Shown here: piece after piece, positions 9,395 through 21,600 of the stretch | Layout of the letters: the number at the start of each line of letters is the position of its first letter | How positions within the stretch are numbered: position 1 is the first letter of the stretch | Origin: Acorus gramineus | Lineage: Eukaryota; Streptophyta; Magnoliopsida; Acorales; Acoraceae | DNA: 64,000 nucleotides | NCBI GenBank assembly: GCA_030737835.1 | Contig: JAUJYN010000029.1 | Coordinates: 1,538,871 to 1,602,870 of the forward strand | Reading direction: 5' to 3' | Notes under the pieces: model-generated | Databases searched by the model: none | Told to the model about the DNA's origin: nothing | What the model saw: the letters and a program-made list of their open reading frames with translations, nothing else | Position numbers and translations under genes: made by a program

Positions 9395-12300
9395 TGTTAT
9401 GCCTGTGTCATTTGATGCCATGTCGGTTAAGCCTTGGTCACATCTGGGTCATTCAGGGCCTTTTTATTTTTCGATCGGAGTTGCTAAAATTTTGGCTTTT
9501 AGCCACCTACAAGAGTTTGAGTACTCTGATTGAAAATCTAACTGCATATTATGGGTCCTGGTACCGTTTGGTACTACCCATAAAAATTTCATCGAATTCC
9601 GGTAACGTTTTAAAAAATATGTAGTTCCAAATCGTATCCGGATTTTCATTTACTAGGTCTTGGTAAGTGAATTGGTGGTCGACTATGGTGCACGTGGACT
9701 TGGTGTGCAAGTCACCCTCCCTTAAATATCTTGGTGTGAGTGGGTGAGAGAGCTTAAGCTCACACCTCCCCTTCCATAGCCCACCAACCCCACCTTTTTG
9801 CATTAAATGTCTTCTCACTCTCTCACTTGATAACACTCCTTCTCTCCCTCTCAACGAGCTCTACCTCTCCCTCCCGTTTTCACTCTCTCGGCAGCCACCC
9901 GTGGAAACAAAAGAAAGTGAGAAGGAGTGAAGGAAAGAAGAGGTGGATGTGTGTATGAGCTTTGCTTGGCCTCCCTCTTCTCCTCCCTCTCAAGGCATTC
10001 CTTTGCCCCTCTTTGAGCATGTTTGGTTGCCGGTTTGGGGTGTTTTTGGTGGCTGGTTTGGGGTGCTTTTTGTGGATGCTGTGTGTGAGTAGGGAGGGGA
10101 GGTGTGAGTAGGTGTGAGAGATCCTTGAATGCCTCTTCTTCTTCTCTACTTATGGCTTTCCTCACACCCCTTTTGTGCTTGTGTTTATGTGCTAAAGGGG
10201 CGTAGGGTTGTCGCACCGGTACGCTTGAGATCGCATGAACGGCTTGCGGGGCTGCGGGTGTATGCTCGACGTGCTCGCATGCATGCGGAGCGCGTGGACA
10301 TCATGCACAGAGTGCTCACGGCATGCATGGGGTGCCCAAGGGTGTTCTTGGAGTACTCGGGTCCGCTCGGAGCGCGCGGTGTGCATACGAGGAGTACTCG
10401 CCCATGCTTGGCAGTGCATGTCGTGTATGCTTGCTCGAGTCTAGGCGAGTGTGTAATGGTGAGTCAGTTGTGAGAGGTGGTGACTTTTTGTGATATGAGA
10501 GCCCATGCAGATGTGTTCATGAGGTGGGCACGCATGCATTTGCGGTCACGCGAGCGAGGACGTGTCGAGTGTCGCACGATGACTCATGGAATTGCGCGCG
10601 AGGGTATGTTGCGGGTGCATATGGTGTTCGCATGGGAGTATTATTTTTACACGCCACTTGATTTTCAGCGGGCCACGCGCTCGCTAGGTGAGTGGTTTGA
10701 TCCAATCCCCCCCCCCCTCTCTCTCGAGATGCGCTCGACGCGCATAGTTGTGCGTCGCGCATCGATGGGGCACCCTAGCTATACTACTTGTGTAGATAAG
10801 TAGTATGGCCGTGCTTAAACTATAATATGTTAGATATCATGCATGCTAGGCTTATATTCCATGTATTGTATCCATGTATGAATGATTGTATCGTATGCGC
10901 CCCTTTAGTATGGGCATGTATTCTGTAATGTGTATGGATGTATAGAATAGAGCATGCCTTAGGTAGTATTGTAATACTACTCCCACCATATTAATTGGAA
11001 TATCTAGCATGATTAAGTCTGGGTTAATAACGGGCACCTGCCTAATATTCCCTTGCGATAAGACTCGAGGGCGTGGTGTAGTTGTTGCGCCCATGCTAAT
11101 GGGGCAAAGCTATGACCAACTTCACGAGATGATGATCTCTCTCGCCCTCTACCTCTGCACGAACTGAGTAAGTAGATGCGATTTCCTACTCGACTCAGGT
11201 TCGTTTCGAATATTGGCTGCACCTATTAGTGCGCGAGATCGCGCTTGACCCTTCCCTTTTAAGTTGGTGATATCCAACGCATGCTTAAGTTATGCCTTGT
11301 GTGCTTATATGATTAATGACCATGTATGCATGTTGTTTATGATGTAAATCCATGTTAGGGGTTACCCTTATAGTCAATTGTTAGATGATCGTGCATATGG
11401 TTCATGCACATAGCTATGATATGATTCTCCTGTTATATATATGCGCATGTTAAAACTGATTAGGCCTATCTAAAATAGGCATGGGTATGACCCGTTGTCG
11501 GGTTGTACCTTATTAGTTAGAGCACTAGCGATGTAATTGCCCCCGTGCATCCGAGCGATGCACTCGTTTGGAATTCAGGAGAATTCTTTATCGTATCGGT
11601 TTTGTTAAGCCGGTAGTTGTGGCATTAAGCTAGGCCTACCCATGCTAGGCGTGTATATGAACCGCCTGTTGGGTTATGTGCCTTGGGATTATTTCTGCGT
11701 GAGAGCAAAGGCAACCCCCTTGTGTCCGAGCGATGCAACCATGTGGAAGTACAATAGTATTCGATATCATCGATATGTGATTATCGAGAGTAGTTGTTTT
11801 TCCATTGGGTTCGCTTTGCGAACATGGAGTGTTTCCTCCCAATGTCGTCCGTGTTGAAGCAGCCCAGGTTGTAGCTGTCCTGACAGAGGGCCCCCACCTG
11901 TAGGTACTATCGATGCATGCGGCAAGATGTACTGATCATGGGGGTATACTAGGTAGAGGCTACCCAGGAGAGGGCTAACGAATGATATTGCGAGCGTGGA
12001 ATCGTTCTCCCCTTCGTTGGATCCGTGTAGGAACTCCCCGGCGTTGGAAAAGCTTTCCTGACAGAGGGCTCCCATCCGTAGGTACTACCAATGCGTTCGG
12101 GAGCGTACTGATCGTGGGAGTATACCAGGTAGAGACTACCCGGGAAACAGCTACCGGTGGACCAAGGGTGTAGAGGAGTCTAATCTCTCCAAAAGTCCTA
12201 TGTCACCTCTAAAGGGTGAGGGTGAGGATGAGGTGAAGACACGTCGCCACGTGACCCATTCGTTGTTCGTCTGTTCCCATAGTTGTTGGGTCCGGTTGCA

Positions 12301-13109
12301 TATCGATGTTCAAAGACATCGTTGGGCAGTTATCTCGATGTAGATGATCCAGTAGTGTTGTGTAGACCAATAATTCCGGGTCTCTTCGACCAACGGTATG
12401 GTCTCTCCCCAAGAGTCCCAAGAGTCTCCCTCCGGGAGTGAGGGTGAGGGTGAGGTTGGTGATCCAGTAGTGTTGTGTAGACCAGTAATTCCGCGTCTCT
12501 TCGACCAACGATATGGTCTCTCCCCAAAAGTCCCAAGAGTCTTCCTCCGGGAGTGAGGGTGAAGGGGAGGTTTGTCGCACTGTGCGTGACCTTGTTATCC
12601 ATTGGGTTTCTACCCATGTTTTCCTTGAAAGGAAATTGCCTTAACATTGAACTGTTGTAATGGTGATTGGTTTCCAGCCACTCACTGAGCTTGTAGCTCA
12701 CCCCTCGCATACTGTTTCTTTTCAGGGGCAGTGTTGGGCGTGGAGCTGGAGCTTCCCTGTGGCGTGGTCTTATGGGCGTGGAGCGTTCTTCCGACGGGTG
12801 GCGAGTGCGAGGCTGTCAGCAGTCCTAGAGTCATATTATGTATTGTAAATCGTGTATGTGGCACAGGTTGTATTTTATTTGGACAAGACTTGGCTCTCAC
12901 AGGATAGTGATTGTATATTCGAGTCTGCAATAATACTTTTGGTTTACAGACATTGCTGATATCTTATGCTTCCATTTTTTAGTCAGTTATCATTTATCTT
13001 TTCTTTGCCACCTTGTGTGTTGTTGTTGGAGTCTTTGTTGACCTCAGGTATTGATAGCTGATACTTCATTATTGCCACGTCTTGGGGACGGCCGCCCTGG
13101 GGCGTGACA
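9395..13109 (+). mobile_element. T2 solo LTR
   Basis: 3715 bp, TGTTATGCCTGTGTCA...GGGCGTGACA. Flanks AAAAT (9390-9394) and AAAGT (13110-13114) agree at 4 of 5 positions. The U3 (9395-9650) is related to T1 ('gatcgga-ttgctaaaatttt', 'catcgaattccggtaacg'), while the rest follows the T2 pattern: a polyC tract and GATGCGCTCGACGCGC (10716-10742), 'gacagagggc-cccatc-gtaggtac' blocks at 11878-11904 and 12058-12087, a 116-bp tandem duplication (12345-12575), and CACTGAGCTTGTAG / CTCACCCCTC / TTTCTTTTCAG (12681-12726). No coding region. Confidence 0.85.
12345..12575 (+). repeat. Tandem duplication in T2 LTR (116-bp unit)
   Basis: Units start at 'gatccagtagtgttgtgtag' at 12345 and 12461 and each ends in GGGAGTGAGGGTGAGGG-type sequence. 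Other T2 copies have one unit (e.g. 22190-22090 on minus, 35625-35701), so the copy number varies. Confidence 0.8.
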
Positions 13110-14461
13110 AAAGTAGGTAAAATGATACAAAATATTTACGAGATAGATCAAAGATCGTATAAAGAATTCGAAACCCTAGCTTATGAAAAAACGATAAAAA
13201 CATCGATGAAACATAAAACACTTGGTACACCCAAGGGTCTGAATATACTTTATGAAATCCTTTGAAAACCGCAAGAGATAACATATTATTATTCCTAGGA
13301 TGATATTCTTCTATTCAAAACCCTAGATTTAAAAGAATTCAATAGAAGAACGTATATAAAAACAATTAAACCATATTACAAAAAACTTTGAAAACCATAG
13401 ATCTATTATATGTAGAAATAACTAACATGGATCTATGATAAAAATTCTTAAAAATCATAAAAGCATGTATAGGTTCGGATCTATGCATATAAGGGTCAAA
13501 CAAGACTTTAAATGATTGTAAACATGCTTTCTATTCTTAATAAACAACCCTAGACATGATATATGCATATCCCCTTTCTTTTGTCATGAAATATTTGTAA
13601 AATACTTTGAAAACTTCATGATTTCATAGTTATAACATAAGGATCCGAAAATCATATTAAATCCATCAAAACTATGAAAAACTCAAGAAGAAAACTTAAG
13701 AGATCAATGAAATCCGAAGTAAATATGTGAGATCTAAAAGCATCATCTAAAACTTTGTAAAACATCACAAAACATAATGATTTCATTGTTATATCATAAG
13801 GACCCGAAATCATATAAAAACTTTCAAGTATCAAGAAGAAAATCCAATCTTTTTGTTGGAAAAAAATTAAAAATGAAATCATATAACAAGGAAAACTAAT
13901 GGGAATTATTATCATTCAAAACCCTTCATAAACAGAGGATAATACTCACAAGAACCCTCTATTCGAACCCCTTCCCGAGCTCCTCAACAATGGTGCTGAA
14001 GAAGAAGAAGAAGAAGAAGAAGAAGAAGAAGAAGAAGAAGACTTTAGGGTTTTAGGGTTTTCAATGAAAAAGAGAGAGAGAGAGAGGGTATACATAAGCT
14101 TATACACGTGGGGAAATCAAAACTAATCGTATCCCTAACATGTCAATCAATAATATACATTAAAATTTTCTAAAACTGAAAATATTAAAGTTTGAAATCG
14201 TTTCCAGATCGACGGCTCCTGTTGGATCCGTCACAAAAACCGACGGATCTCACTGGAGCCGTCGCTATTTCCTCTGCCCGACTTCTCAACACAATTTCGC
14301 CCATAACTTGATCGATACTCATCCGATTTACGATCCGTAAAAAGGGTTGGAAAGCCAACGAAACGAGGAACCTAACCATGAAAAATTATTAGAAATTTAG
14401 AATACTAAACATACCCTAAAAACAGGTTAATTACGGCCTAAAAGTCAGAGTCGCTACAACA
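13110..14461 (-). other. T3 LTR U3 part with microsatellites
   Basis: AT-rich remainder of the T3 LTR. It contains three loose copies of a 'caaaa(c)ataatgatttcattgttatatcataaggacccgaaatcat' phrase (13540-13660, 13740-13830), then a GAA tract, an (AG)n tract at 14069-14087, and the LTR end. The minus-strand open frames here (e.g. 13652-13915) are phenylalanine/leucine-rich and lack domain features. Confidence 0.5.
13998..14041. repeat. (GAA)n microsatellite
   Basis: About 14.5 uninterrupted GAA units, followed after a 'ctttagggttttagggtttt' stretch (two TTTAGGG-like units, 14042-14060) by an (AG)n run. Confidence 0.95.
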
Positions 14462-14863
14462 TATGATGAATTACTATAATACCCTTTCAAAATTTATTTG
14501 ATAAATTATTTTAATACACTAATCAGATTTATAGTTGACTTTAAGGGTGTTTACTGATTTTACAGAGATTTTTTATTTTCATAAGTTTTTAGGGCGTTCT
14601 ATTGATTTTTTGTTTTTGTAATCTTAGTTAGTATAGGATAGCAGGAGAATTTTCAAGAAAAGGCAGGAGCATTTTTGTCATCAAAATGACAAAATCAGAT
14701 TTTTCATATTTTGTAGGACTTTTTTTAAATGTATTTATTGGGACTAAATTCATTAACCATATATATTTTATAGGGACCTGTGATGATTTTCCTATTTTTA
14801 TAAAGACTAAAACCGATTTAGCTAACTTTCCAGGAATTTATATCGATTTATCCCAATTTTAAA
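14462..14863 (-). repeat. Right part of the small inverted-repeat element
   Basis: AT-rich 300 bp followed by the right arm (14771-14863), which is the inverse of 5130-5225 (shared core ACTAAAACCGATTTAGCTAA). Together with the left arm it forms a roughly 500-bp element without coding capacity. Confidence 0.55.
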
Positions 14864-15834
14864 ACATGTCATAGTGCCTCAGACATATACATAAAAAATA
14901 TTGTATAATTTATCATTTAGTAAACTCATGACTCCAAAATGCGTTTTGGTGTGTAAGAGTTGTGTTCACATATAAAACACATAATAGTTATCTTCCTCCA
15001 TTAGAACTCATGATACGAGAACCTACCTAACCATCATCATCACCCAATTTATAGTCCTCCAGCTATTTGGGACTATTGGGTTTTTTGGTTATCCCGTTGC
15101 ACCATCTCTTTAACGGATCAAGTGTCACAATCACCCCCATAATAGGCCACATGTCCTTGTGTAGGGTCATACCCATCATCGGGTAATAGACATGCTTCGA
15201 TACCAATTTATTATACTCTTCCACCCCAGGGTTTTACATCAAGAGATGTTTTAAAGCCGTGAACCTACTTAGGCTAAAATAGATAATATATTGTTGTGTA
15301 AGCCTAGAGCGTTACACTGAAAGCAGGTAATTAACTTGGTTGGTCCCCTCAAACATCTAGTTTAAATGATTCTAGAAGTTCCCATTGTCTGGGGATGGAG
15401 CTGAATACGAAGGCATTATCATATAATCCATTACCCCCATATAGCGTGAGAAATAAGCCTAGAATAGGGAATAATACAAGAGAATAGCACAAAAAGTTGT
15501 TTGTTTGGTAGAATAAACCCCGATAGTTATGTCTGGATAAGTTAGGATAAAGCTTGATAACAATTCTAAAGAAAGGTCAGAATTGCTTATTATAATATTT
15601 TAAAATACCCCTCACTGTCATTTTAAAATATTTCTCTCACATTCTTTTACACAACCCAATGATAAACCCATCTTTAATAAGGACCGTTTGATCAATGGAT
15701 CTATTATTGAAAATTAAATCTCAACCACACAAAATAAACCCATTCAGTATTAAATCCACATTGTTCATTCTTAACTGCAAGTCAACCCATCTGCGTACAT
15801 GTGTCCCTGATCAGTCCCATTGCATTGACTCCCC
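14864..15834. other. Unassigned AT-rich region, possible MITE remnants
   Basis: No open frame longer than 60 codons and no match to the LTR types in the window. At 15440-15530 and 15630-15790 are phrases typical of small plant DNA transposons ('gttgtttgtttggtagaataaa', 'ataaggaccgtttgatcaatgg'), oriented towards each other, but I could not align them as clear terminal inverted repeats. The phrase 'gggtcatacccatcatcgggtaatagacatgc' (15165-15196) is a short imperfect palindrome. Confidence 0.3.
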
Positions 15835-18008
15835 CATTGCATGATCCTTCCCCCCTGATTTTCAGCCAAGGAGGAGGCTGAGGAGAGGCTGAGGAGGTGG
15901 TGGTAGTGGTGGTGGCGGTTGAGGTGGTCGCGGGCTCATCGAGGGCCCCTGAGCCTCACCCCTTCATTTCCCCTCCAAAGGTGAGCCTTTCCCCTACTTT
16001 TCTTGATTTTTATGGCTTAGGGTTGGTTGGGAGGGTCATGCATGCTATGCATAGGGGTTAGAGTGTGTGTGAGGGGTTGGGGAGGGTTAAAAAGGGGTAA
16101 GGGTTGGTTGGGAGCGCATTTGGGGCAGTCTGCGCGCGTGCGCGCGCAGGCGGGCGCTGGCAGGCACTGGCGGGCCAGACGCGCGCAGGCGCGTGCACGC
16201 GGGTGGTGGCGCGAGCGGGCGTGCGCGCGGGAGTGTGCGTGAGTGCGCGCGGGCACGCGCGAGTGTGCGCGCGCGCGGGGCAGTGCGCCTGGGCATGCGC
16301 TTGGGCGCGGGGCTGAGGGCAAGTGCGCGCGTGCGCGTGCGTACGCGTGCTGGGGCATTCGCGGGGTTCTGCGCGAGGGCGCGTGGGCTGGACGCGGGGT
16401 GCGCGCGAGCGTGCGCGCGAGCGCGGCAGCGCGTCTGGGCGCGCGGCAGGAGCGCAGCAGTGCGTGCGCGTGCGGGGGGCCATGCGTGTGGCTGCCCGAG
16501 GGTTCGGGTAGGTGTCGGGGCACTCGGACTCGCGTGCGTACGTGCGTGCTCGCATGCGTGCGAGTCCGTATGCATGCTTGTCCGAGTATTTTGTATTTCT
16601 AGTAAATTTCTATGTGTAAATTGTGTTGTTACTCACGAAGTTGGATGCCCCTACCTTGTAGATCTCGTCAGATTGGATGCGCGAGGTCCTGGGTTGTAAG
16701 TTGAGTGGTTCGATTCCAATCCCCCCCCCCCCCCTCTCTAGGGATGCGCTCGACGCGCGTAGATGCGTGTCGCGCATCGGTGGGCTCCCCTAGCTATAAT
16801 ATGTAGAGCTATGCAATGCATGTCTTAATATGATGTAACCATGCCATATTAGACCTTGTATGCTAGGGATATGCATCCATGTACCATGTATAGAGGCCCA
16901 TACATGCCTAGACACCATGTCCCTTGATTGGAAAGCCCCTATCTATGCGTGTTTCCCATTTAGTTTAAATTTATTTAAATCAAATGTGAATATATTGTTA
17001 TGAGCCTGCTTTAGAGAATATTATAACCTTGTTGTTATAATATATGTTTCCCCGCATCTTAGTTATGCGCCCTGGAGGAATTCTTGAGAATTCATGACAT
17101 TAGTAGTGTTACAAATCGTTGTCGACGGATCCAAGAGGATCATATACGTGCGAGTAGGCTGTCTTCTCCTTTTGGTTGGATCCGATGTAGGGACTTCCCG
17201 GCATTGGAAAGCTGACCTGACAGAGGGCTCTCATCTGTAGTTACCTCCGATGCGTCGGACTATGCTGATCGTGGGAGTATACCAGGTATAGGCTACGGAT
17301 TGTGGGAGAGGCTACCGGGTGGACCAGGGGTGGAGAGCGGTCTAGTCTGAAAAGGCCCATGACACCCCTAAAGGGTGAGCGTGGGGTGGGTCGGCGATGT
17401 TACGACCCTCTAACTTGTGTAGTTACTCCCGTACAGGGACTATGACTACTTTGAGGTTAATATGAGTATGTAGATTGTTGTTATGCCTGTGTTTTGATAT
17501 CTCGATAAGTGAGTATCGAGAGTAGTTGTTTTCCATTGGGTTCGCTTTGCGAACATGGGATCGTTCTCCCCTTCATTGGATCCGATGTAGGAACTTCTCG
17601 GGTTTAGTTGTCCTGACAGAGGGCTCCCATCCGTAGGTACCACCGATGCATTCGGAAGAGTACTGATCGTGGGAGTATACCAGGTAGAGGCTACCAGACG
17701 AAAGGGCTACTGGCGGACCAAGGTTGTAGAGCGGTGAGTTGAGGAGATCGGGTTGTAGATGCTACCCGGGAGAGGGTTAACGAATGATGTTGCGAGCGTG
17801 GGATCGTTCTCCCCTTTGTTGCATTCGAGTAGGGACTTCCCGGCGATTACTACTGTCCTGACAGAGGGCTCCCATCCGTAGGTACCACCGACGCGTTCGA
17901 AGCGTACTAATAGTGGGAGTATACCAGGTAGAGGCTACGCGGGAGAGGCTACCAGTGGACCAAGGGTGTAGAGCAGTCTAAACCTCTTCCAAAAGTCCCA
18001 ATAGTCTA
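15835..18008 (+). mobile_element. 5'-truncated T2 LTR
   Basis: Begins abruptly within R at 'attgcatgatccttcccccc', the same point as about 4038 in the decayed element's LTR. It contains donor-like CAAAG|GTGAGC (15979-15980), the GC-rich block (16115-16560), TTGTAG|ATCT acceptor-like site (16658), a C14 run (16721-16734), GATGCGCTCGACGCGC, and three 'gacagagggctc(c/t)catc-gtag' blocks (17218, 17615, 17856). It stops at 18008 where a T1 LTR begins; the missing end does not reappear on the far side of that LTR, so this junction is not a simple insertion. Confidence 0.75.
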
Positions 18009-21000
18009 TGTGACGCCCCAGGGCGGCCGTCTCCGGGACGCGGCAAGTGTATATAAAATATCAGAATCTACACAGGAGGTCAATAATACATCATACACAA
18101 ACAACCAGAATGACACACAGACAACAAAGAGGCTGACATGATATATACACCAAATGCGGAAGCAAAAGACTGAATCTGTAAATAAATATTCTACAGACTC
18201 GATACTCAATCATCTGTCCTGTGAGAGCCAATATACACCAATACAACTGAATACATACAGACGCGTGCCAAGCACGATAATACAATACATACTGTCAAGA
18301 AGGGATGCTGATAACCTCTGGTACTCGCGGGACATGGCGCTGCTCCGCTACTGAAGGAATCCCTCGGAAAGCTCCAACTGCTGCTCCGGCTCCAGCTCAG
18401 GCTCAGTGACCACTGGGGAAAAACATATGCGAGGGGTGAGCCACACGCTCAGTGAACAGCACAACCCATGCATCACATACAATATTTACCACAATTCCAT
18501 TATTTATCCAGCCTCTAAGTAAAATAACAACATAATCCAGTGATCCGTACATCGCCGAACCACCACACCCTCACCCTCACCCATCAATGGGTGACATAGG
18601 CTATTGGGACTGATAATCATCCAACCACAATCCAGTGGGTCGCTCATCGCCAACCCACTACACCCTCACCCTCACCCTACCACGGGTGACATAGGATATT
18701 GGGACTGACTAGGCTGTTGGTCACCCTTGGTCCACCGATAGTCTCTCCTCCACTCCGTAGGCCGCTGGCCTTCACCCATAACTTCAGCACAGTACGTCAC
18801 AAATATCGGGAGGCGCCTACTGATGGGAGCCCTCGGAAGGGACGACCTTATCATGCTGGGGCAGTCTCTACACGGATCCAACGAAGGGAAACAGAACAGC
18901 CTATCCATACGCATATGATCCTCTCGGATCCGCCGACAACACATCTCTACAACTCTAATGTCATGAACTCTTCATAGTTCCTCCAGGGCGCATAACCAAG
19001 ATGCGGGGAATACGTACAATAAAAGCAAGGTTGTAATATCATTGGGGGAAAGAAACTCGAGAGGGCGGCGTGAGTTCCCGATATAGGATACCCCGACAAC
19101 CAAACAAGGAACACGGAGTACCCTAACCCGGGTCTCACCGCTGTCCTCGCAAGGCCCCTCCCCTATAATATTCACTAAATATGCTAATAATCATACAGTT
19201 ATATAACATTACTTATAATATTACTGGGACTAGAAACCTTGGGAGGGTAGCATGAGGTCCCGATACAGGACATCCCGACAACCAAACAAGGAACACGGAG
19301 TACCCTAACACGGGTCTCAATGTTGACCTTGCAAGGCTCCTCCCTAATAATATTATCTAAGGCATGCGATTTAACATACAGTAGCATTTAATTTAATAAA
19401 TAAACTAGTAGGACGCATGCATAGGCCGAGGTTTCCTAACATGAAAACAGGGGCATGGTGCATGGCTCTTACACATATCCTATGGGTGCAAGTCCCTAAC
19501 ATACAAAGACTAGGGTAGCATGCATTCTACATTTAAATCATGCAAGCATGGATTACATATTACTGCAGGTTAATATACATCCATGGTGCCCCAGGAGAGG
19601 TCGGTATACGCCCAAATGCGTATGACCCCTCTCTACTGGGTTGGATTGTCCCACTCACCGAAGTTTGGGTCGTCGCGCGACCGCCCGTCAGGATCTGCAA
19701 GACAGACATTTATATGTCGAGTTAAAATCCACAAATACCCCAAAACACACAACATACACAAATAAATACCCAAAATCCCAAATCAAACACCCAACACTCA
19801 GGCAAACGTGCACACGACCCGCACGCACGCTGGCCCGAGCACCCCGACAACCACCCGCACGGCCGCCCGACCGCCCGGGTGCACCGCCGCGCCTCAGCCA
19901 ACGCACCCTGCGCACCGCCGAACCTCCCGGGTGCACCGCGCGCCCCCTGCGCCCCAGCGCAGCCGCCCGCGCACACCCCGCACGCCTCGCGCTGGCCCGC
20001 GAGCACTCCGCACGCCCCGCGCGCAGCGCCTCACCCCGCACGCACCCCGCGCGCACCACCTCGCCCCCAGCGCACCCCGCGCGCACCACCTCGCTCCGCG
20101 CGCACCCCGCGCGCACCACCAGCCTCTACCCACCTCACCGCGTGCACACGACTACGCCTCAACCCAGCGCCCCGCGCGCATACACCACTGCGGTGCCCAG
20201 CGCCCAGCGCCCCCGCGCCCAGTGCTCAGCACCCTCGCCCAGCACACCCGGTATCCGCGACCAGCTCCCAGCGCTCAGCGCCCAGCACCCGGGACCCTGA
20301 CCCAGCGCCCAGGCGCACGCACACGCAGCACGCGCCCAGCGCGCCTGGCAGCATGCGCCCAGCGCGCCTGGCAGCATGCCCACGCTGCTGCCCGCGTTGC
20401 CTATCTGCACGCGTCGCCGAGTGGCCCGAGCACCGTTCGCCTGCACGCCCGGCATTGCTCGCCTGATGCCCGAGCACCTCCTGCCCTGCTCGCCTGCGCG
20501 CCCAGCCTGCCAGCCCGGCCTGCCCGCGCGCACAGCCCACAGCCTGCCTACCCGCATGCCTCCCCCTGCACCCCCCGCGCGTGCGCCCGCGCGCACGCGC
20601 TCCCGTGCTTGGCAAACTTGTGTGCCTGCTCACAGCCTACCCGGCTAGTCCTACCCAGCCTGCCCAGCCCTGCTGGCCCCCAGCGCCACCCAAGCGTACG
20701 CACGCGCGCACGCCCGCGCGCACGCGCTCCTGTGCCCGAGCCAGCCGCTGCACCTGCTGCCCTGCGCTGCTGCTCTGCCCGAGACAGCAGCCTGCCTGCC
20801 CGAGCTCCTCAACCACCCACCTCCGACCACCCCACGGCCTCCGACCACCACCACAGCCCTCCGACGGCCACCCACCGCCGCCGACCGCCTCCCAACCTCA
20901 AATCTACCCTCCTAACATACATCTAAGCATGAAAAAGAGGGAAAAGAGGCTTACCGAGGGGAAGAAGGGAAGTCCGGTTGCTCTCCGCGCACCGAAACCT

Positions 21001-21543
21001 TTCCCAAAGGGCTTCCAACGCCCGGATCTACTCCCACCTCCGAAATGGGCCAAAACAGAGGAGAAGAGAGGGCGGACGGAGGGGTAAAACTCGTCGGAAT
21101 CGAGATTTGAAACCACCGGGGTGTAGATCGGGACCCGATCTACACTTCCTAGGTTTTAGGTTTTTGGTTTTGAGGGGTCTAAGGGCCTCAAATGGAAGAA
21201 AAATGGAGAAGGAGAGAGAGAGAGCAATTGGTAGGGATGATGAATAGTGATTTCAAAAATTAGATCCCACCCTTATATAGTGTGCGACTTAAAAACCCAG
21301 ATACGCCCCGGAACTGTGAAATTTTGGAAACGTTACCAGAATTCGATGAAATTTTCGTGAGAGGCCTAAAATGGCACCAGGACACCAAATATGCAGTTAG
21401 ATTTCCAATCGGAGTCCTCTAACTTAGGACGATAGCTAACAGTCCAAAAATTAGCGGTTCCGATCGAAAATCGAAAAAAATTGAAAAACTGCCAGAACGC
21501 TCCAACGGTTACCAGCAGGCCAAAAAGTGACACATATATAACA
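18009..21543 (-). mobile_element. T1 LTR (solo or remnant)
   Basis: 3535 bp, the longest T1 copy. The plus-strand start is TGTGACGCCCC (one change from TGTCACGCCCC) and the end ACATATATAACA. No matching duplication flanks it (GTCTA against CATCA), and neither a polypurine tract nor a primer site adjoins it. Element sense: TATA CTATATAAGG at 21280-21271, donor-like site 20954, GC-rich block 19800-20800, acceptor-like site at 19696-19695, 36-nt segment 19694-19659, donor 19658, final acceptor 18413. The two-copy repeat with CCCTCACCCTCACCC lies at 18538-18715. The 372-codon plus-strand open frame at 19808-20926 is a product of GC composition, not a gene. Confidence 0.8.
21271..21280 (-). promoter_or_regulatory. 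TATA box of T1 LTR
   Basis: CTATATAAGG on the minus strand, about 265 bp inside the LTR, just before the CACTATTCATCA stretch that is conserved in T1 copies and probably holds the transcription start. Confidence 0.6.
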
Positions 21544-21600
21544 CATCATCTATATGACTAGACTTAGGCTCTGACATGACCAGGCTCTGATACCAACTTT
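21544..21600 (-). mobile_element. Leader remnant with primer binding site of a T2 element
   Basis: In element sense the LTR end is followed by AAAGT and TGGTATCAGAGCC (21597-21585), complementary to the plant initiator-Met tRNA 3' end, then a second TCAGAGCC 8 nt further on. The rest of the internal region is missing, cut off at the T1 LTR boundary (21543). This shows that 21601-25117 is a true 5' LTR, not a solo LTR. Confidence 0.8.

Larger units (their letters stand above)
5229..14461 (-). mobile_element. T3 solo LTR, split by two nested LTRs
   Basis: Plus-strand start TGTAACGCCC, end CTACAACA; about 2711 bp once the nested LTRs (6120-8926 and 9395-13109) are removed. TATG flanks it on both sides (5225-5228 and 14462-14465), consistent with a short target duplication, so it is a solo LTR rather than a truncated element. 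Element sense is minus: on that strand it has a GTGAGTGGG donor-like site (8969-8968) and, at 5620-5573, CACTGAGCGTGTGG, then CTCACCCCTC, then a pyrimidine tract ending TTTCAG, the same order as in T1. Other content: GAGCCGTC-type motifs (9130-9150, 14205-14270) and a GAA microsatellite. Confidence 0.7.

Noticed and set aside
14042-14060. Telomere-like TTTAGGG units
   Set aside because: Only two units within an LTR beside a GAA microsatellite; no array.
15165-15196. Short palindrome as a regulatory site or tRNA-like structure
   Set aside because: Imperfect and isolated; no cloverleaf, and nothing nearby to regulate.
19808-20926. 372-codon plus-strand open frame (and similar long frames at 48097-49113, 7525-8367, 62165-62857)
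   Set aside because: They run through the GC-rich alternating block of LTRs, are open on both strands and in several frames, give Arg/Ala/Pro/His-rich low-complexity products, and differ in frame and length between copies.
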